Positions 1 to 7,163 of a stretch of DNA of 64,000 nucleotides are shown here, one piece after another; position 1 is the first letter of the stretch; every line of letters starts with the position of its first letter. The position numbers and the translations under genes were made by a program. The DNA is from MED-G105 sp039814575 (lineage in GTDB: Bacteria; Pseudomonadota; Alphaproteobacteria; Caulobacterales; Parvularculaceae): NCBI GenBank assembly GCA_039814575.1, contig JBCCAY010000016.1:1-64000 (forward strand), written 5' to 3'. Under the pieces are notes generated by a model. The model made no database searches and was not told where the DNA came from. It worked only from the letters and a program-made list of their open reading frames with translations.

Positions 1-156
1 TCAGACCCCGTCGGGTCTCTTCAGAAATGGAGACATTCAGAATTCTGAAGAAAACCGACGGTCGGAGTCTGTCTTGTATTTGGATCTCCTGACTTGCCGG
101 ATTGTTTTATCCCGTAGCCTCGCCTTCAAGGCTACCAGGCCGATAGGAGATTTGCT
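1..156. promoter_or_regulatory. hairpin-rich leader upstream of the recombinase cassette
   Basis: This non-coding left edge holds several perfect inverted repeats close together: AGACCC/GGGTCT (3-18), the palindrome TTCAGAATTCTGAA (36-49), CCGAC/GTCGG (55-65) and GTAGCC/GGCTAC (115-136). The first could be the tail of a terminator from a gene outside the window. The others could be operator or recombinase sites. A clear Shine-Dalgarno AGGAGA (145-150) belongs to the next gene. The function of the hairpins is inference. Confidence 0.35.
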
Positions 157-378
157 GTGGCCGAAACAACCGTATACGTGATCGAAGAAATTGATCTCAG
201 CGAAGTAGAAATTCTAGGAACGCTTCGCCTCTCACCAAACCGCGATAAATTTTCTCCGAAGAGTTTCTACGCCTATAGCGTTGAGTTCGACGATGGCGAG
301 ACCGCAGTGCTTGCGCCCCGTCAATATGCCGAGCTTGTCTACATTCGATTGAATGGAGGCTATTGTGTCGAAGCTTAA
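157..378 (+). CDS. small hypothetical protein, first gene of the cassette
   Basis: This 73-residue acidic protein starts at GTG 157, six bases after a strong AGGAGA ribosome site. I do not recognise a family. It has an N-terminal stretch rich in Val, Ile and Glu, then a DDGE turn and a Tyr-rich C-terminus, and no membrane segment or signal peptide. It overlaps the methyltransferase gene by 14 bases, and that gene's Shine-Dalgarno GGAGG (355-359) lies inside this frame, so the two are probably translationally coupled. A role beside the methyltransferase, for example as accessory or regulator, is only inference from position. Confidence 0.6.
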   Translation: MAETTVYVIEEIDLSEVEILGTLRLSPNRDKFSPKSFYAYSVEFDDGETAVLAPRQYAELVYIRLNGGYCVEA

Positions 379-1678
379 CGTCGTCGATCGCCAAATTGCC
401 GATCTATTTCCCTATGCAGGAAACCCGCGAACGCACTCGAAGCGCCAGATCAAACAGATCGCCGAGAGCATCAAAGCGTTCGGCTGGACCAATCCCATCC
501 TTATTGACGAGGATTGCGGCGTCATCGCCGGCCATGGCCGGATCGAAGCGGCGAAACTCCTCGGGATTGAAACAGTCCCGACCATACGCCTGTCGCAAAT
601 GAGCGAGACCCAAAAGCGCGCTTACATAATCGCCGACAATAAGCTCGCCGAAAACGCCGGTTGGGACGATAACCTTCTCAAAATTGAGCTACAGTTTTTG
701 ATCGATGCGGCGCCCGACTTCGACGTCGCCCTCACCGGCTTTGAAATGGGCGAGATCGATGTGCTGCTCGACAACGATAACGACAAAACGGTCGAGACAG
801 CGCTCGTTCCTGAACCGGGACCGCCTGTCAGCAAACTCGGCGATCTGTGGCTCTTAGGCGATCACCGCCTTTATTGCGGCAATGCGCTTGAGGCAGCGTC
901 TTATGAGACGCTGCTTTTGGGCGAGAAGGCAGATCTCGTTTTCACCGATCCACCCTATAACGTATCGATTAACGGTCATATTTGCGGCGCCGGCGCGATT
1001 AAACATGACGCTTTCGCTATGGCCGCCGGCGAAATGACGCCTGCGGAGTTTACCAACTTTTTGGCGACCGTTTTTGAGCGGCTTGTCGAGGCGAGCCGGG
1101 ACGGCTCCATCCATTACGTCTGTATGGATTGGCGGCATATGTCTGAAATCCTCGCAGCGGGTCGCGACCTTTATAGCGAGCTTAAAAACCTCTGCGTCTG
1201 GGCCAAAGACAATGGCGGGATGGGGTCACTTTACCGCTCCAAACACGAATTAGTCTTCGTCTTCAAGAACGGCGATGCGCCGCATGTCAATAATGTTGAG
1301 CTCGGCCGCCATGGGCGAAATAGGACGAATGTGTGGCGCTATGCCGGTGTTAACGCCTTCCGCAAAGGCAGGCTTGACGATCTCGCCGCCCACCCGACGG
1401 TGAAACCGACCGCATTGGTCTCCGACGCCATCAAAGACTGCTCGAACAGGCGCGATCTCGTGCTCGACCCGTTCGGCGGCAGCGGCTCAACGCTCCTCGC
1501 CGCAGAAGAAACCGGCCGGCGCGCTGCCCTCATTGAGCTTGACCCGAAATATGTCGACGTCGCGATCAAGCGGTTTGAAAGCGACAGCGGCCAACAGGCG
1601 GTACTTGCTGAAACAAACGCACCGTTTGCCGAAATTGCCGCGATGCGCCTTCAGAGCGAATTGGAGTCGGCGTCATGA
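365..1678 (+). CDS. ParB-domain site-specific DNA (adenine/cytosine-N4) methyltransferase
   Basis: The gene encodes an orphan DNA methyltransferase of about 437 residues with a ParB/Srx-like N-terminal domain (about residues 10-100, with the GHGR and ADNK motifs typical of it). The methylase part carries the catalytic motif DPPY near residue 195 and the SAM-binding motif DPFGGSGS near the C-terminus. This order (DPPY before FGGSGS) is that of beta-class amino-methyltransferases. I chose GTG 365 because GGAGG sits five bases upstream; an ATG at 353 has no such site. No restriction enzyme gene is next to it. ParB-methylase fusions are common in prophages and integrative elements, which fits the recombinase downstream. 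The target sequence cannot be read from the protein. Confidence 0.9.
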   Translation: MSKLNVVDRQIADLFPYAGNPRTHSKRQIKQIAESIKAFGWTNPILIDEDCGVIAGHGRIEAAKLLGIETVPTIRLSQMSETQKRAYIIADNKLAENAGWDDNLLKIELQFLIDAAPDFDVALTGFEMGEIDVLLDNDNDKTVETALVPEPGPPVSKLGDLWLLGDHRLYCGNALEAASYETLLLGEKADLVFTDPPYNVSINGHICGAGAIKHDAFAMAAGEMTPAEFTNFLATVFERLVEASRDGSIHYVCMDWRHMSEILAAGRDLYSELKNLCVWAKDNGGMGSLYRSKHELVFVFKNGDAPHVNNVELGRHGRNRTNVWRYAGVNAFRKGRLDDLAAHPTVKPTALVSDAIKDCSNRRDLVLDPFGGSGSTLLAAEETGRRAALIELDPKYVDVAIKRFESDSGQQAVLAETNAPFAEIAAMRLQSELESAS

Positions 1679-2049
1679 CCAACGACAACGATTATGACGT
1701 CGGCTATAAGAAGCCGCCTAAGGCGACGCGGTTTAAGAAAGGTCAATCGGGCAATCCCAAAGGCCGCCCTCGGACCAAAAGCGCTGCTGACATCGACGTA
1801 TCGGCCGTTTTGAACGAAGCCGTCACAGTCAATGACGGCAGCAAACCGCGTCAAATGCAGCCCTTTGAAGCGATGGTCCGCGGTCTCGTCAAAAAAGCGC
1901 TCAAAGAAAAACACGTCAGCTCGATCCTGCAGTTGATAAGCCTTTTCGAAAAACACGGCGTCATCAATCCGCAAACACCAGCGCCAACGAGCGGCGTTAT
2001 TAGGGCGCCAACGGTTATCCGAGACGTGAGCGAGGCCCAAAGCAACTGA
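1675..2049 (+). CDS. DUF5681 domain-containing protein (copy 1)
   Basis: This basic 124-residue protein begins with the DUF5681 signature: VGYKKPPK, then RFKKGQSGNPKGRP (about residues 9-35). The remainder is helical and ends in a Pro/Thr-rich tail. It overlaps the methyltransferase by ATGA (1675-1678), so the two are probably one operon. DUF5681 proteins have no established function. They occur in mobile elements and phage-like clusters of alphaproteobacteria, and the Lys/Arg/Gly-rich motif suggests nucleic-acid binding, which is inference. A second DUF5681 gene follows directly. Confidence 0.85.
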   Translation: MTNDNDYDVGYKKPPKATRFKKGQSGNPKGRPRTKSAADIDVSAVLNEAVTVNDGSKPRQMQPFEAMVRGLVKKALKEKHVSSILQLISLFEKHGVINPQTPAPTSGVIRAPTVIRDVSEAQSN

Positions 2050-2071
2050 ATCGGCGACGGGAAATAGTTTT

Positions 2072-2491
2072 ATGGACGATCAGCACGCAACCGCCAAAAA
2101 ATCAAACTCGACGCGCTTTCGAAAAGGACGGTCAGGTAATCGCCGCGGTCGGCCGCGTGGCGCGAAACACAACAAGACCATTCTCGCGCAAGTCGCGAAT
2201 GAACTCCTCTCCATAAACGAAAATGGGACACGCAAGCGGCGCACGGTCGCCGAGCTTGTCTTACTCACGCTTCGGAACTTAGCGATTGAAGGCCATCCGT
2301 GTGCGGTAAAAGCCTATGCGGCGATTATCGACAAATATGACGCCTATCGTGAGCCTAAAGGCGGCTTTCTTATCGCACCGATAGGCACAACACTTGAAAC
2401 GACGCCCTTGCGGATTGAAGAGGTTGACGACGAACCAGTTTCGACGACGTTCCCGCCGCCGCCCGACCCGCTACTGCGGGGCCGCGGTTAG
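2072..2491 (+). CDS. DUF5681 domain-containing protein (copy 2)
   Basis: This 139-residue paralogue carries the same N-terminal motif as the gene before it (RFRKGRSGNRRGRPRG, about residues 12-28) but diverges afterwards and ends in a proline-rich tail. It lies 22 bases downstream of copy 1 in the same direction. The two probably arose by an old duplication, or have distinct roles that both need the basic motif. Its function is unknown. No membrane segment is present. Confidence 0.8.
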   Translation: MDDQHATAKKSNSTRFRKGRSGNRRGRPRGAKHNKTILAQVANELLSINENGTRKRRTVAELVLLTLRNLAIEGHPCAVKAYAAIIDKYDAYREPKGGFLIAPIGTTLETTPLRIEEVDDEPVSTTFPPPPDPLLRGRG

Positions 2492-2674
2492 GCGGTTTAA
2501 TCTGTGTTAATGCAAAAGCGAGGCAGAGAAGAACTTTTCGACTGGACTTCTGCGTCTATTCGAGCGCTAGTGGTCGAACGGATAGCGTCCTCCTCGCCCG
2601 ACCGTTACGCCTGACTTTAGGCATACGCCGGGCTTGTCGCAGTGCAAAACAGCGATAAGCAAAGGAGGCGTTTG

Positions 2675-2890
2675 ATGACGCGAAAACCCAAAACCAAACA
2701 GGCGACGATGCTGGCCCTCTTGCGCCGCAAGAGCGGCGCGAGCCTTGACGACCTTATGACAGCGAGCGGTTGGCAAGCCCATTCAATCCGCGGGTTTTTA
2801 TCCGGAACCGTCAAAAAGAAGATGCAGCTGCCTTTACAAGCGCGGGCTGTGAACGGCGTGCGAAAGTACAGTGTAAAGAGCGCCATATGA
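2675..2890 (+). CDS. DUF3489 domain-containing protein
   Basis: This 71-residue basic protein matches the DUF3489 pattern: a TKQATML start, then a winged-helix-like LMTASGWQAHSIRGFLSG core and a KKK stretch. Start ATG 2675 has GGAGG (2664-2668) at ideal spacing; an upstream in-frame ATG at 2642 lacks a site. The stop overlaps the ATG of the DUF2924 gene (ATGA, 2887-2890). In many alphaproteobacteria DUF3489, DUF2924 and a large serine recombinase occur together in this order. A DNA-binding accessory role in recombination is inference. Confidence 0.85.
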   Translation: MTRKPKTKQATMLALLRRKSGASLDDLMTASGWQAHSIRGFLSGTVKKKMQLPLQARAVNGVRKYSVKSAI

Positions 2891-3351
2891 GGAATACAAA
2901 AGCCCACTGCATTCAAGAAGACATCGTCGCCCTTGAAACAAAAACCCATGCCGAACTGAAAGCACGCTATGAGGAATTAACCGGCGACGTCCCGCCGAAG
3001 CGGATTGGGCGCACCCTCCTAAAACTGGCCATCGCCTATGAGATTCAACGCAAAGACCACAAAGCGTTGGCAAATCGCGTGCACCGCAAACTCGAAAAGC
3101 TTGCAAAATCGAAAGGTGCCTCAAGCGCGGCCGCCAAGCCAAAGTTAGCTTTGAAACCAGGCGGCCGTTTGATCCGTGAATGGCGTGGTCGAACTTATGA
3201 GGTTTATGTCGCTGATGACGGCGTCTTCATGGACGGTAGGCGGTATGGATCCTTGTCGGCCGTAGCGTTCGACATCACCGGCGCCAAATGGAACGGGCCG
3301 CGGTTCTTCGGCTTACGCTCTCCGAGAACTGGCGCGACGTCAGCACCGTGA
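2887..3351 (+). CDS. DUF2924 domain-containing protein
   Basis: This 154-residue protein has the DUF2924 signature: an RYEELTGDVPPKR-like segment, LLKLAIAYEIQ, and the C-terminal WNGPRFFGLR motif. I start it at ATG 2887, inside the stop of DUF3489. The frame is open further upstream, but that part overlaps DUF3489 fully and gives an unrelated N-terminus. Its stop overlaps the recombinase start (GTGA, 3348-3351). Three coupled genes imply obligate co-expression. The DUF2924 function is not established; being always next to this recombinase type suggests a recombination directionality or regulatory factor (inference). Confidence 0.88.
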   Translation: MRNTKAHCIQEDIVALETKTHAELKARYEELTGDVPPKRIGRTLLKLAIAYEIQRKDHKALANRVHRKLEKLAKSKGASSAAAKPKLALKPGGRLIREWRGRTYEVYVADDGVFMDGRRYGSLSAVAFDITGAKWNGPRFFGLRSPRTGATSAP

Positions 3352-4982
3352 TCAAACACTGCGCAATCTACACGCGCAAGTCGACAGAAGAAGGCCTCGA
3401 CCAGGCCTTCAACTCCCTCGACGCTCAGCGGGAGGCCTGTGACAACTACATCCTCTCGCAAAAGTCGGAAGGCTGGCGAGCCGTCAAAACCCGCTATGAC
3501 GATGGCGGCCTCTCCGGCGGAAACATGAACCGCCCCGCCCTCCAGGCATTGATGCAAGACATCGATAACGGCAAGGTCGACATTGTCATTGTTTATAAAG
3601 TCGATCGCCTCACCCGCTCGCTCGCCGACTTCGCAAAACTGGTCGAGCGGTTTGATAAGCACGAAGTATCGTTCGTGTCAGTCACTCAGCAGTTCAATAC
3701 GTCGAACTCCATGGGGCGGCTAACGCTGAACGTGTTACTATCCTTTGCCCAATTCGAGCGAGAAGTCGGGGCTGAGCGGGTCCGTGACAAGATTGCGGCC
3801 TCCAGAAAGAAGGGGATCTGGACGGGGGGCAAGCCGCCTTTGGGCTATGACAATATCGACAAGAAGCTCGTGGTGATCGAGTCGGAGGCGGCAATCGTCC
3901 GAGAGATCTTTCGCGTCTATCACGAGACACAAAACGTCCGGAAGATCATCCGGATCGGTGAGAAAGAAGGATGGCGGACGAAACGCAATAAAAATGGCGT
4001 CGGCAATAAGCCCTTAACCGCTGGACCGATCTATCACATTCTCAAAAACCCGGTTTATGCCGGCCTCATCAAAGGAAAAGATACGCTCTACCGGGCGCAA
4101 CACAACGCCATCATTGACCGCGACATTTGGGACGCCGTTCAAAAATTGCTTGGCGAACGATCCCAATGGTCCGGAGCTGTTAAATCGAAGATTAGTCCCC
4201 TCGCCGGTCTTCTCTATTGGAACGGAAAACGCATGACGTCGGACCACGCCCAGAAAAACGGCGTCCGCTACCGATACTACACAAGCGCCAAGACAGAGCC
4301 GGACAATAAAAGCGTACGTTTGAAAGCCGCTGATGCCGAAACCGCCGTCACCGAGACGATAACGTCTTGGCTCGCCGCACCGGAAAGGGCAGCCAATGAC
4401 GTTTTGTTGGAAGGCGCGACGGCGGATGAGGCATCGGCCGTGCGCCAGGCTATCACCGAGCTAGCGTCGGTCGCGAGCGACCGCATAGTCGATATGCGGC
4501 GTCACAACCTAACACCATTCTTGACGCGAATAGACCTATCCGCTGACAGACTAAAGCTCATCATAGACGTCAAATCGCTTCTCAAAGATGCGGATACAGA
4601 CGATGCGTTAAGAGATCAATATACCATCAAAACACCGCTTCTGCTGAAAAGGCGCGGTCATGAAATGCGGCTGATCCTTGAAGATTGTGAGACGCCGGGC
4701 CCGCCAGACGAAACCGTGGTCCGAACATTATCGCGTGCGGCACAATGGAGGAACCTTTTCTTCGACGGCGATGGTCCGAGTATCGACGAGATCGCCGCCA
4801 AGTCGGGACTTTCCAAGGGCGATGTTAGCAAGCAGCTTCGATTGGCGTTCCTTGCTCCGGATATCGTTGAATCGTTGCTAAACGGCGTCGGCCAGATTAG
4901 TCTCACTGCAGAGCGTTTACGCCGGCTATCTCATTTGCCGACTTGCTGGCAAGCTCAACGCAGCTTGCTCAGCGAGAGCTAA
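3348..4982 (+). CDS. large serine recombinase (resolvase/invertase family) with ParB-like C-terminal HTH
   Basis: This site-specific recombinase of about 544 residues would catalyse integration or excision of the cassette. The resolvase domain is at about 4-150, with the nucleophile Ser in YTRKS (about residue 12) and the YKVDRLTR motif. The recombinase domain follows at about 170-290. The usual zinc-ribbon position (PLAGLLYWNGKRM) lacks the paired cysteines, as in the DUF2924-linked subfamily. The C-terminus has a helix-turn-helix (IAAKSGLSKGDVSKQLRLAF) like that of ParB/KorB. I start it at GTG 3348, which overlaps the DUF2924 stop; an ATG at 3288 would add about 20 residues overlapping that gene. 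The frame looks intact. Confidence 0.93.
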   Translation: MIKHCAIYTRKSTEEGLDQAFNSLDAQREACDNYILSQKSEGWRAVKTRYDDGGLSGGNMNRPALQALMQDIDNGKVDIVIVYKVDRLTRSLADFAKLVERFDKHEVSFVSVTQQFNTSNSMGRLTLNVLLSFAQFEREVGAERVRDKIAASRKKGIWTGGKPPLGYDNIDKKLVVIESEAAIVREIFRVYHETQNVRKIIRIGEKEGWRTKRNKNGVGNKPLTAGPIYHILKNPVYAGLIKGKDTLYRAQHNAIIDRDIWDAVQKLLGERSQWSGAVKSKISPLAGLLYWNGKRMTSDHAQKNGVRYRYYTSAKTEPDNKSVRLKAADAETAVTETITSWLAAPERAANDVLLEGATADEASAVRQAITELASVASDRIVDMRRHNLTPFLTRIDLSADRLKLIIDVKSLLKDADTDDALRDQYTIKTPLLLKRRGHEMRLILEDCETPGPPDETVVRTLSRAAQWRNLFFDGDGPSIDEIAAKSGLSKGDVSKQLRLAFLAPDIVESLLNGVGQISLTAERLRRLSHLPTCWQAQRSLLSES

Positions 4983-5658
4983 TCGTCAAAAACCAAAGAC
5001 GCCGACTATGCTGACACTACATCTGCATGCGGCCTATATTTTGCCGCCATCGCGGCGATCCAATCACGCCGTCAGTTGGTCGTCGAAAACGCTGAATGGA
5101 GACAAAGAGGTGAAAGTGCAGAAATCGACCGACTGGAGACTGAAAAACCTGCTCCGTGTCACCCGATGGCGCCCGCAACCCCGCACGAAATGGGACTTCC
5201 ACTCAAAACGTCGGTTGGTCGCGAAATAGCCAATACTGCGTGGTGGCCCGAGACGGGTTCGAACTCCCGACCAACTGAAAAACCTCCCCTCACAACCCTT
5301 TGAATTCATTTAATTTTTCTGGACTAGCAATCGAAGAACTGGGCCAAACGGCGTCCAGAGACTGTTTCGCTGTAGACTGAGCGCAATCCATATACTACCG
5401 CACGATTGCTGGTTGACAAACTACTCTGTGTACTTCTCAAAAACCAGAATGATCATTTCATGCGGCGATGGTGAACGATGCTCAAACTCCGTGAGTTGGT
5501 CGCCAAAATTCGCCAACAGAGACTTTTCATCACAAGCGCGCAAAAGCCTGATTATAGAGACGAATTTAACGCAAGTTCAGAGACAAATAACGCCTAAGTC
5601 TTTGAATTCTCTTCACTAATTTCAAAGCCTGGAAAATACAAAAAGCGCACCCTGTGCG
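4983..5658. other. gene-free stretch between recombinase and tRNA-Val, probable attachment region
   Basis: I see no credible gene in these 676 bases. The octamer GTTGGTCG occurs three times in direct orientation (5075-5082, 5214-5221, 5495-5502), each inside a longer degenerate match ending in AAA-rich sequence, and once inverted (5268-5275) within the tRNA-like fragment listed separately. Base composition is lower in GC than the flanking genes. An attachment or recombination-scar region is the best reading; this is inference. Confidence 0.45.
5237..5276 (-). repeat. degenerate copy of a tRNA 3' end (tRNA-Val-like fragment)
   Basis: About 40 bases match the 3' part of the intact tRNA-Val at 5659-5734. 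Both begin TGCGTGGTGG and share GGTTCGAACTCCCGACC followed by ACTG. The acceptor and T-stem pairing is broken (CCCGAGAC against GCGGTGAGA), and no anticodon or D arm follows, so it cannot be a working tRNA. A partial tRNA 3' end near a recombinase is what remains at one border of an element that integrated at a tRNA gene. Confidence 0.6.
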
Positions 5659-5734
5659 TGGTGGGCGGTGAGAGGTTCGAACTCCCGACCTACTGGGTGT
5701 AAACCAGCCGCTCTTCCAGCTGAGCTAACCGCCC
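5659..5734 (-). tRNA. tRNA-Val (anticodon UAC)
   Basis: On the minus strand the 76 bases fold into a complete cloverleaf. The acceptor stem is GGGCGGT with ACCGCCC, the D stem is GCTC, the anticodon stem is GCTGG/CCAGT around loop TTTACAC giving anticodon UAC, and the T arm contains GTTCGAACC. The 3' CCA is encoded. Its 3' end points toward the recombinase cassette. Confidence 0.95.
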
Positions 5735-5824
5735 GATCATGAATTTTATTAATAACGGTTCAAATACGCTGCCCTGAGGCAAACCGCAAGATTTTCTTTA
5801 AGACCTCGTCGCTCGCCACATAGC

Positions 5825-5854
5825 AAAAAAGAGCGCCCCGCTAGGAACGCTCTT
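5825..5854 (-). terminator. rho-independent terminator downstream of hup
   Basis: Read on the minus strand, stem AAGAGCG/CGCTCTT with a 12-base loop is followed by a run of T. It sits about 140 bases after the hup stop and before tRNA-Val. Confidence 0.75.
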
Positions 5855-5991
5855 AAAGCTATTGATCAAAGCAACCCGAGACGAACACGGCTAATATCGC
5901 GCTGACCGTTGCTGAAATAAGGTGAGCATATAAGCGACCATGGCGGTGTGAAATAGTCGCATCAGCGTTCGGTTATCGGGTTCCTCTTCGA

Positions 5992-6264
5992 CTAGTTCAG
6001 CGCGTCTTTCAGGCCTTTGCCAGCAGAGAATTTCGGCTGAATTGACGCCGGAATTTGGATCGTTTCTCCCGTCCGCGGATTGCGGCCCTCGCGCGCAGCC
6101 CGCTTGGCTGCTGAAAACGTGCCAAACCCGACTAATCTCACATCATCCCCCTTTTGAAGGGCTTCCGTGATCGCGTCAAATACCGCGTCAACCGCACGGG
6201 CGGCGTCGCTTTTCGTCATGCTCGACATGTCCGCGACACGGTCGATAAACTCGTTCTTATTCAT
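5992..6264 (-). CDS. hupB: nucleoid protein HU, beta-type
   Basis: This 90-residue histone-like protein has the full HU/IHF fold. The helical N-terminus begins MNKNEFIDRVA, VRLVGFGTF leads into the beta arms, and GRNPRTGE is the DNA-intercalating proline loop. It compacts DNA and helps many DNA transactions. Start ATG 6264 is standard for the family. It lies downstream of lon in the same direction, an order conserved in many proteobacteria (clpX-lon-hup). Here a chorismate mutase gene is inserted between lon and hup, and nearly 300 bases with no gene (6265-6559) separate hup from it, so hup likely has its own promoter. Confidence 0.95.
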   Translation of the reverse strand: MNKNEFIDRVADMSSMTKSDAARAVDAVFDAITEALQKGDDVRLVGFGTFSAAKRAAREGRNPRTGETIQIPASIQPKFSAGKGLKDALN

Positions 6265-6559
6265 GTGTGGACCCTTTCAAACCTGGCCATATCGGATTGC
6301 GCTGATCCATTGCGACGCCGCATCGTCTCCTCCACCACATTCGCGCAAACCAAACGGAACAGGTCGTCAAGAACGAGCTTGTGAGCGGTCGCGCCACCAA
6401 CGCCAGCGCATCAATCCTTATTGGGTGACGCGATTCGTCACAAAAGTATTATTTGAATAGCGAAAACGCTAGGAATTTCCTCGATTTCCCGCACTTTTCG
6501 GATTGATTCTTGAAAATTCGTCGTTCCGAACTCAATGATGTTGAAAATTCGAACTACGA

Positions 6560-7057
6560 TTAACCGTCATTGTTTTCGGAAAGGCCTCGTAGGGCCCGCC
6601 AAACTCGCCCCTCATGAGCGATCGATTCTTCGATTACAGCCCTAAACCCTTCCACGACGATCGATTTCGGGACGCCGACGCGTTCAGCTTCGGCTCCAAC
6701 TTTCGCAAGAACGTCTTCAATTCTCCATTGGACACGAACATCATCGTGCGTTTCTTTAATTCTGGCCGCAGCTTCAATGTACTGCGTGCGCATCGCCAAA
6801 AGCGCAACAAGCTTTTTGTCGAGCTCATCAATGCCGGCGCGCACATCCTCCATGGAAACGCACATTTCCGCAGTCGGCACCTGCTGTTCAGAGGACTGTA
6901 AATCAGAATACGAACGATTATGGGGCTCAACGACGCCCACATCGGACGATGCACTGCCGGCGGACGTCAACTGTTGTGAACTATTTATTGGCGCACCATT
7001 CGTCGGCGACATAGTAAAGGCTCCCAGCGCCTCCAAAAACAAAATAATAGCGAGCAT
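6560..7057 (-). CDS. secreted chorismate mutase (AroQ/PchB-like)
   Basis: The C-terminal part of this protein (from about residue 75) is an AroQ-fold chorismate mutase domain: VRAGIDELDKKLVALLAMR, then YIEAAARIK and a VEGFRAVIEESIAHE ending helix. These resemble the helices and catalytic Arg/Lys of PchB-type enzymes that convert chorismate to prephenate or lyse isochorismate. The N-terminus from ATG 7057 is hydrophobic (LAIILFLEALGAF) and reads as a signal peptide, followed by a Ser/Asn/Gln-rich linker of about 50 residues, so a periplasmic location is likely. An alternative TTG start at 7069 adds four residues. No aromatic-pathway gene is nearby, and the gene interrupts lon and hup. Mutase versus isochorismate lyase cannot be decided here. 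Confidence 0.8.
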   Translation of the reverse strand: MLAIILFLEALGAFTMSPTNGAPINSSQQLTSAGSASSDVGVVEPHNRSYSDLQSSEQQVPTAEMCVSMEDVRAGIDELDKKLVALLAMRTQYIEAAARIKETHDDVRVQWRIEDVLAKVGAEAERVGVPKSIVVEGFRAVIEESIAHEGRVWRALRGLSENNDG

Positions 7058-7163
7058 TACGCCCGGCAATGATCGAACGCTTTTAAAAAGGCAGAAGGCC
7101 TATCAGTCAGCGTACGCAGTAGAAAGCGTCCGCCGCGCAAATTAGCACGGCGGACTATTCAGA

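Noticed and set aside
5413..5619. 68-residue plus-strand frame before tRNA-Val
   Set aside because: No ribosome site, odd composition, and it lies in the degenerate repeat region; not credible as a gene.
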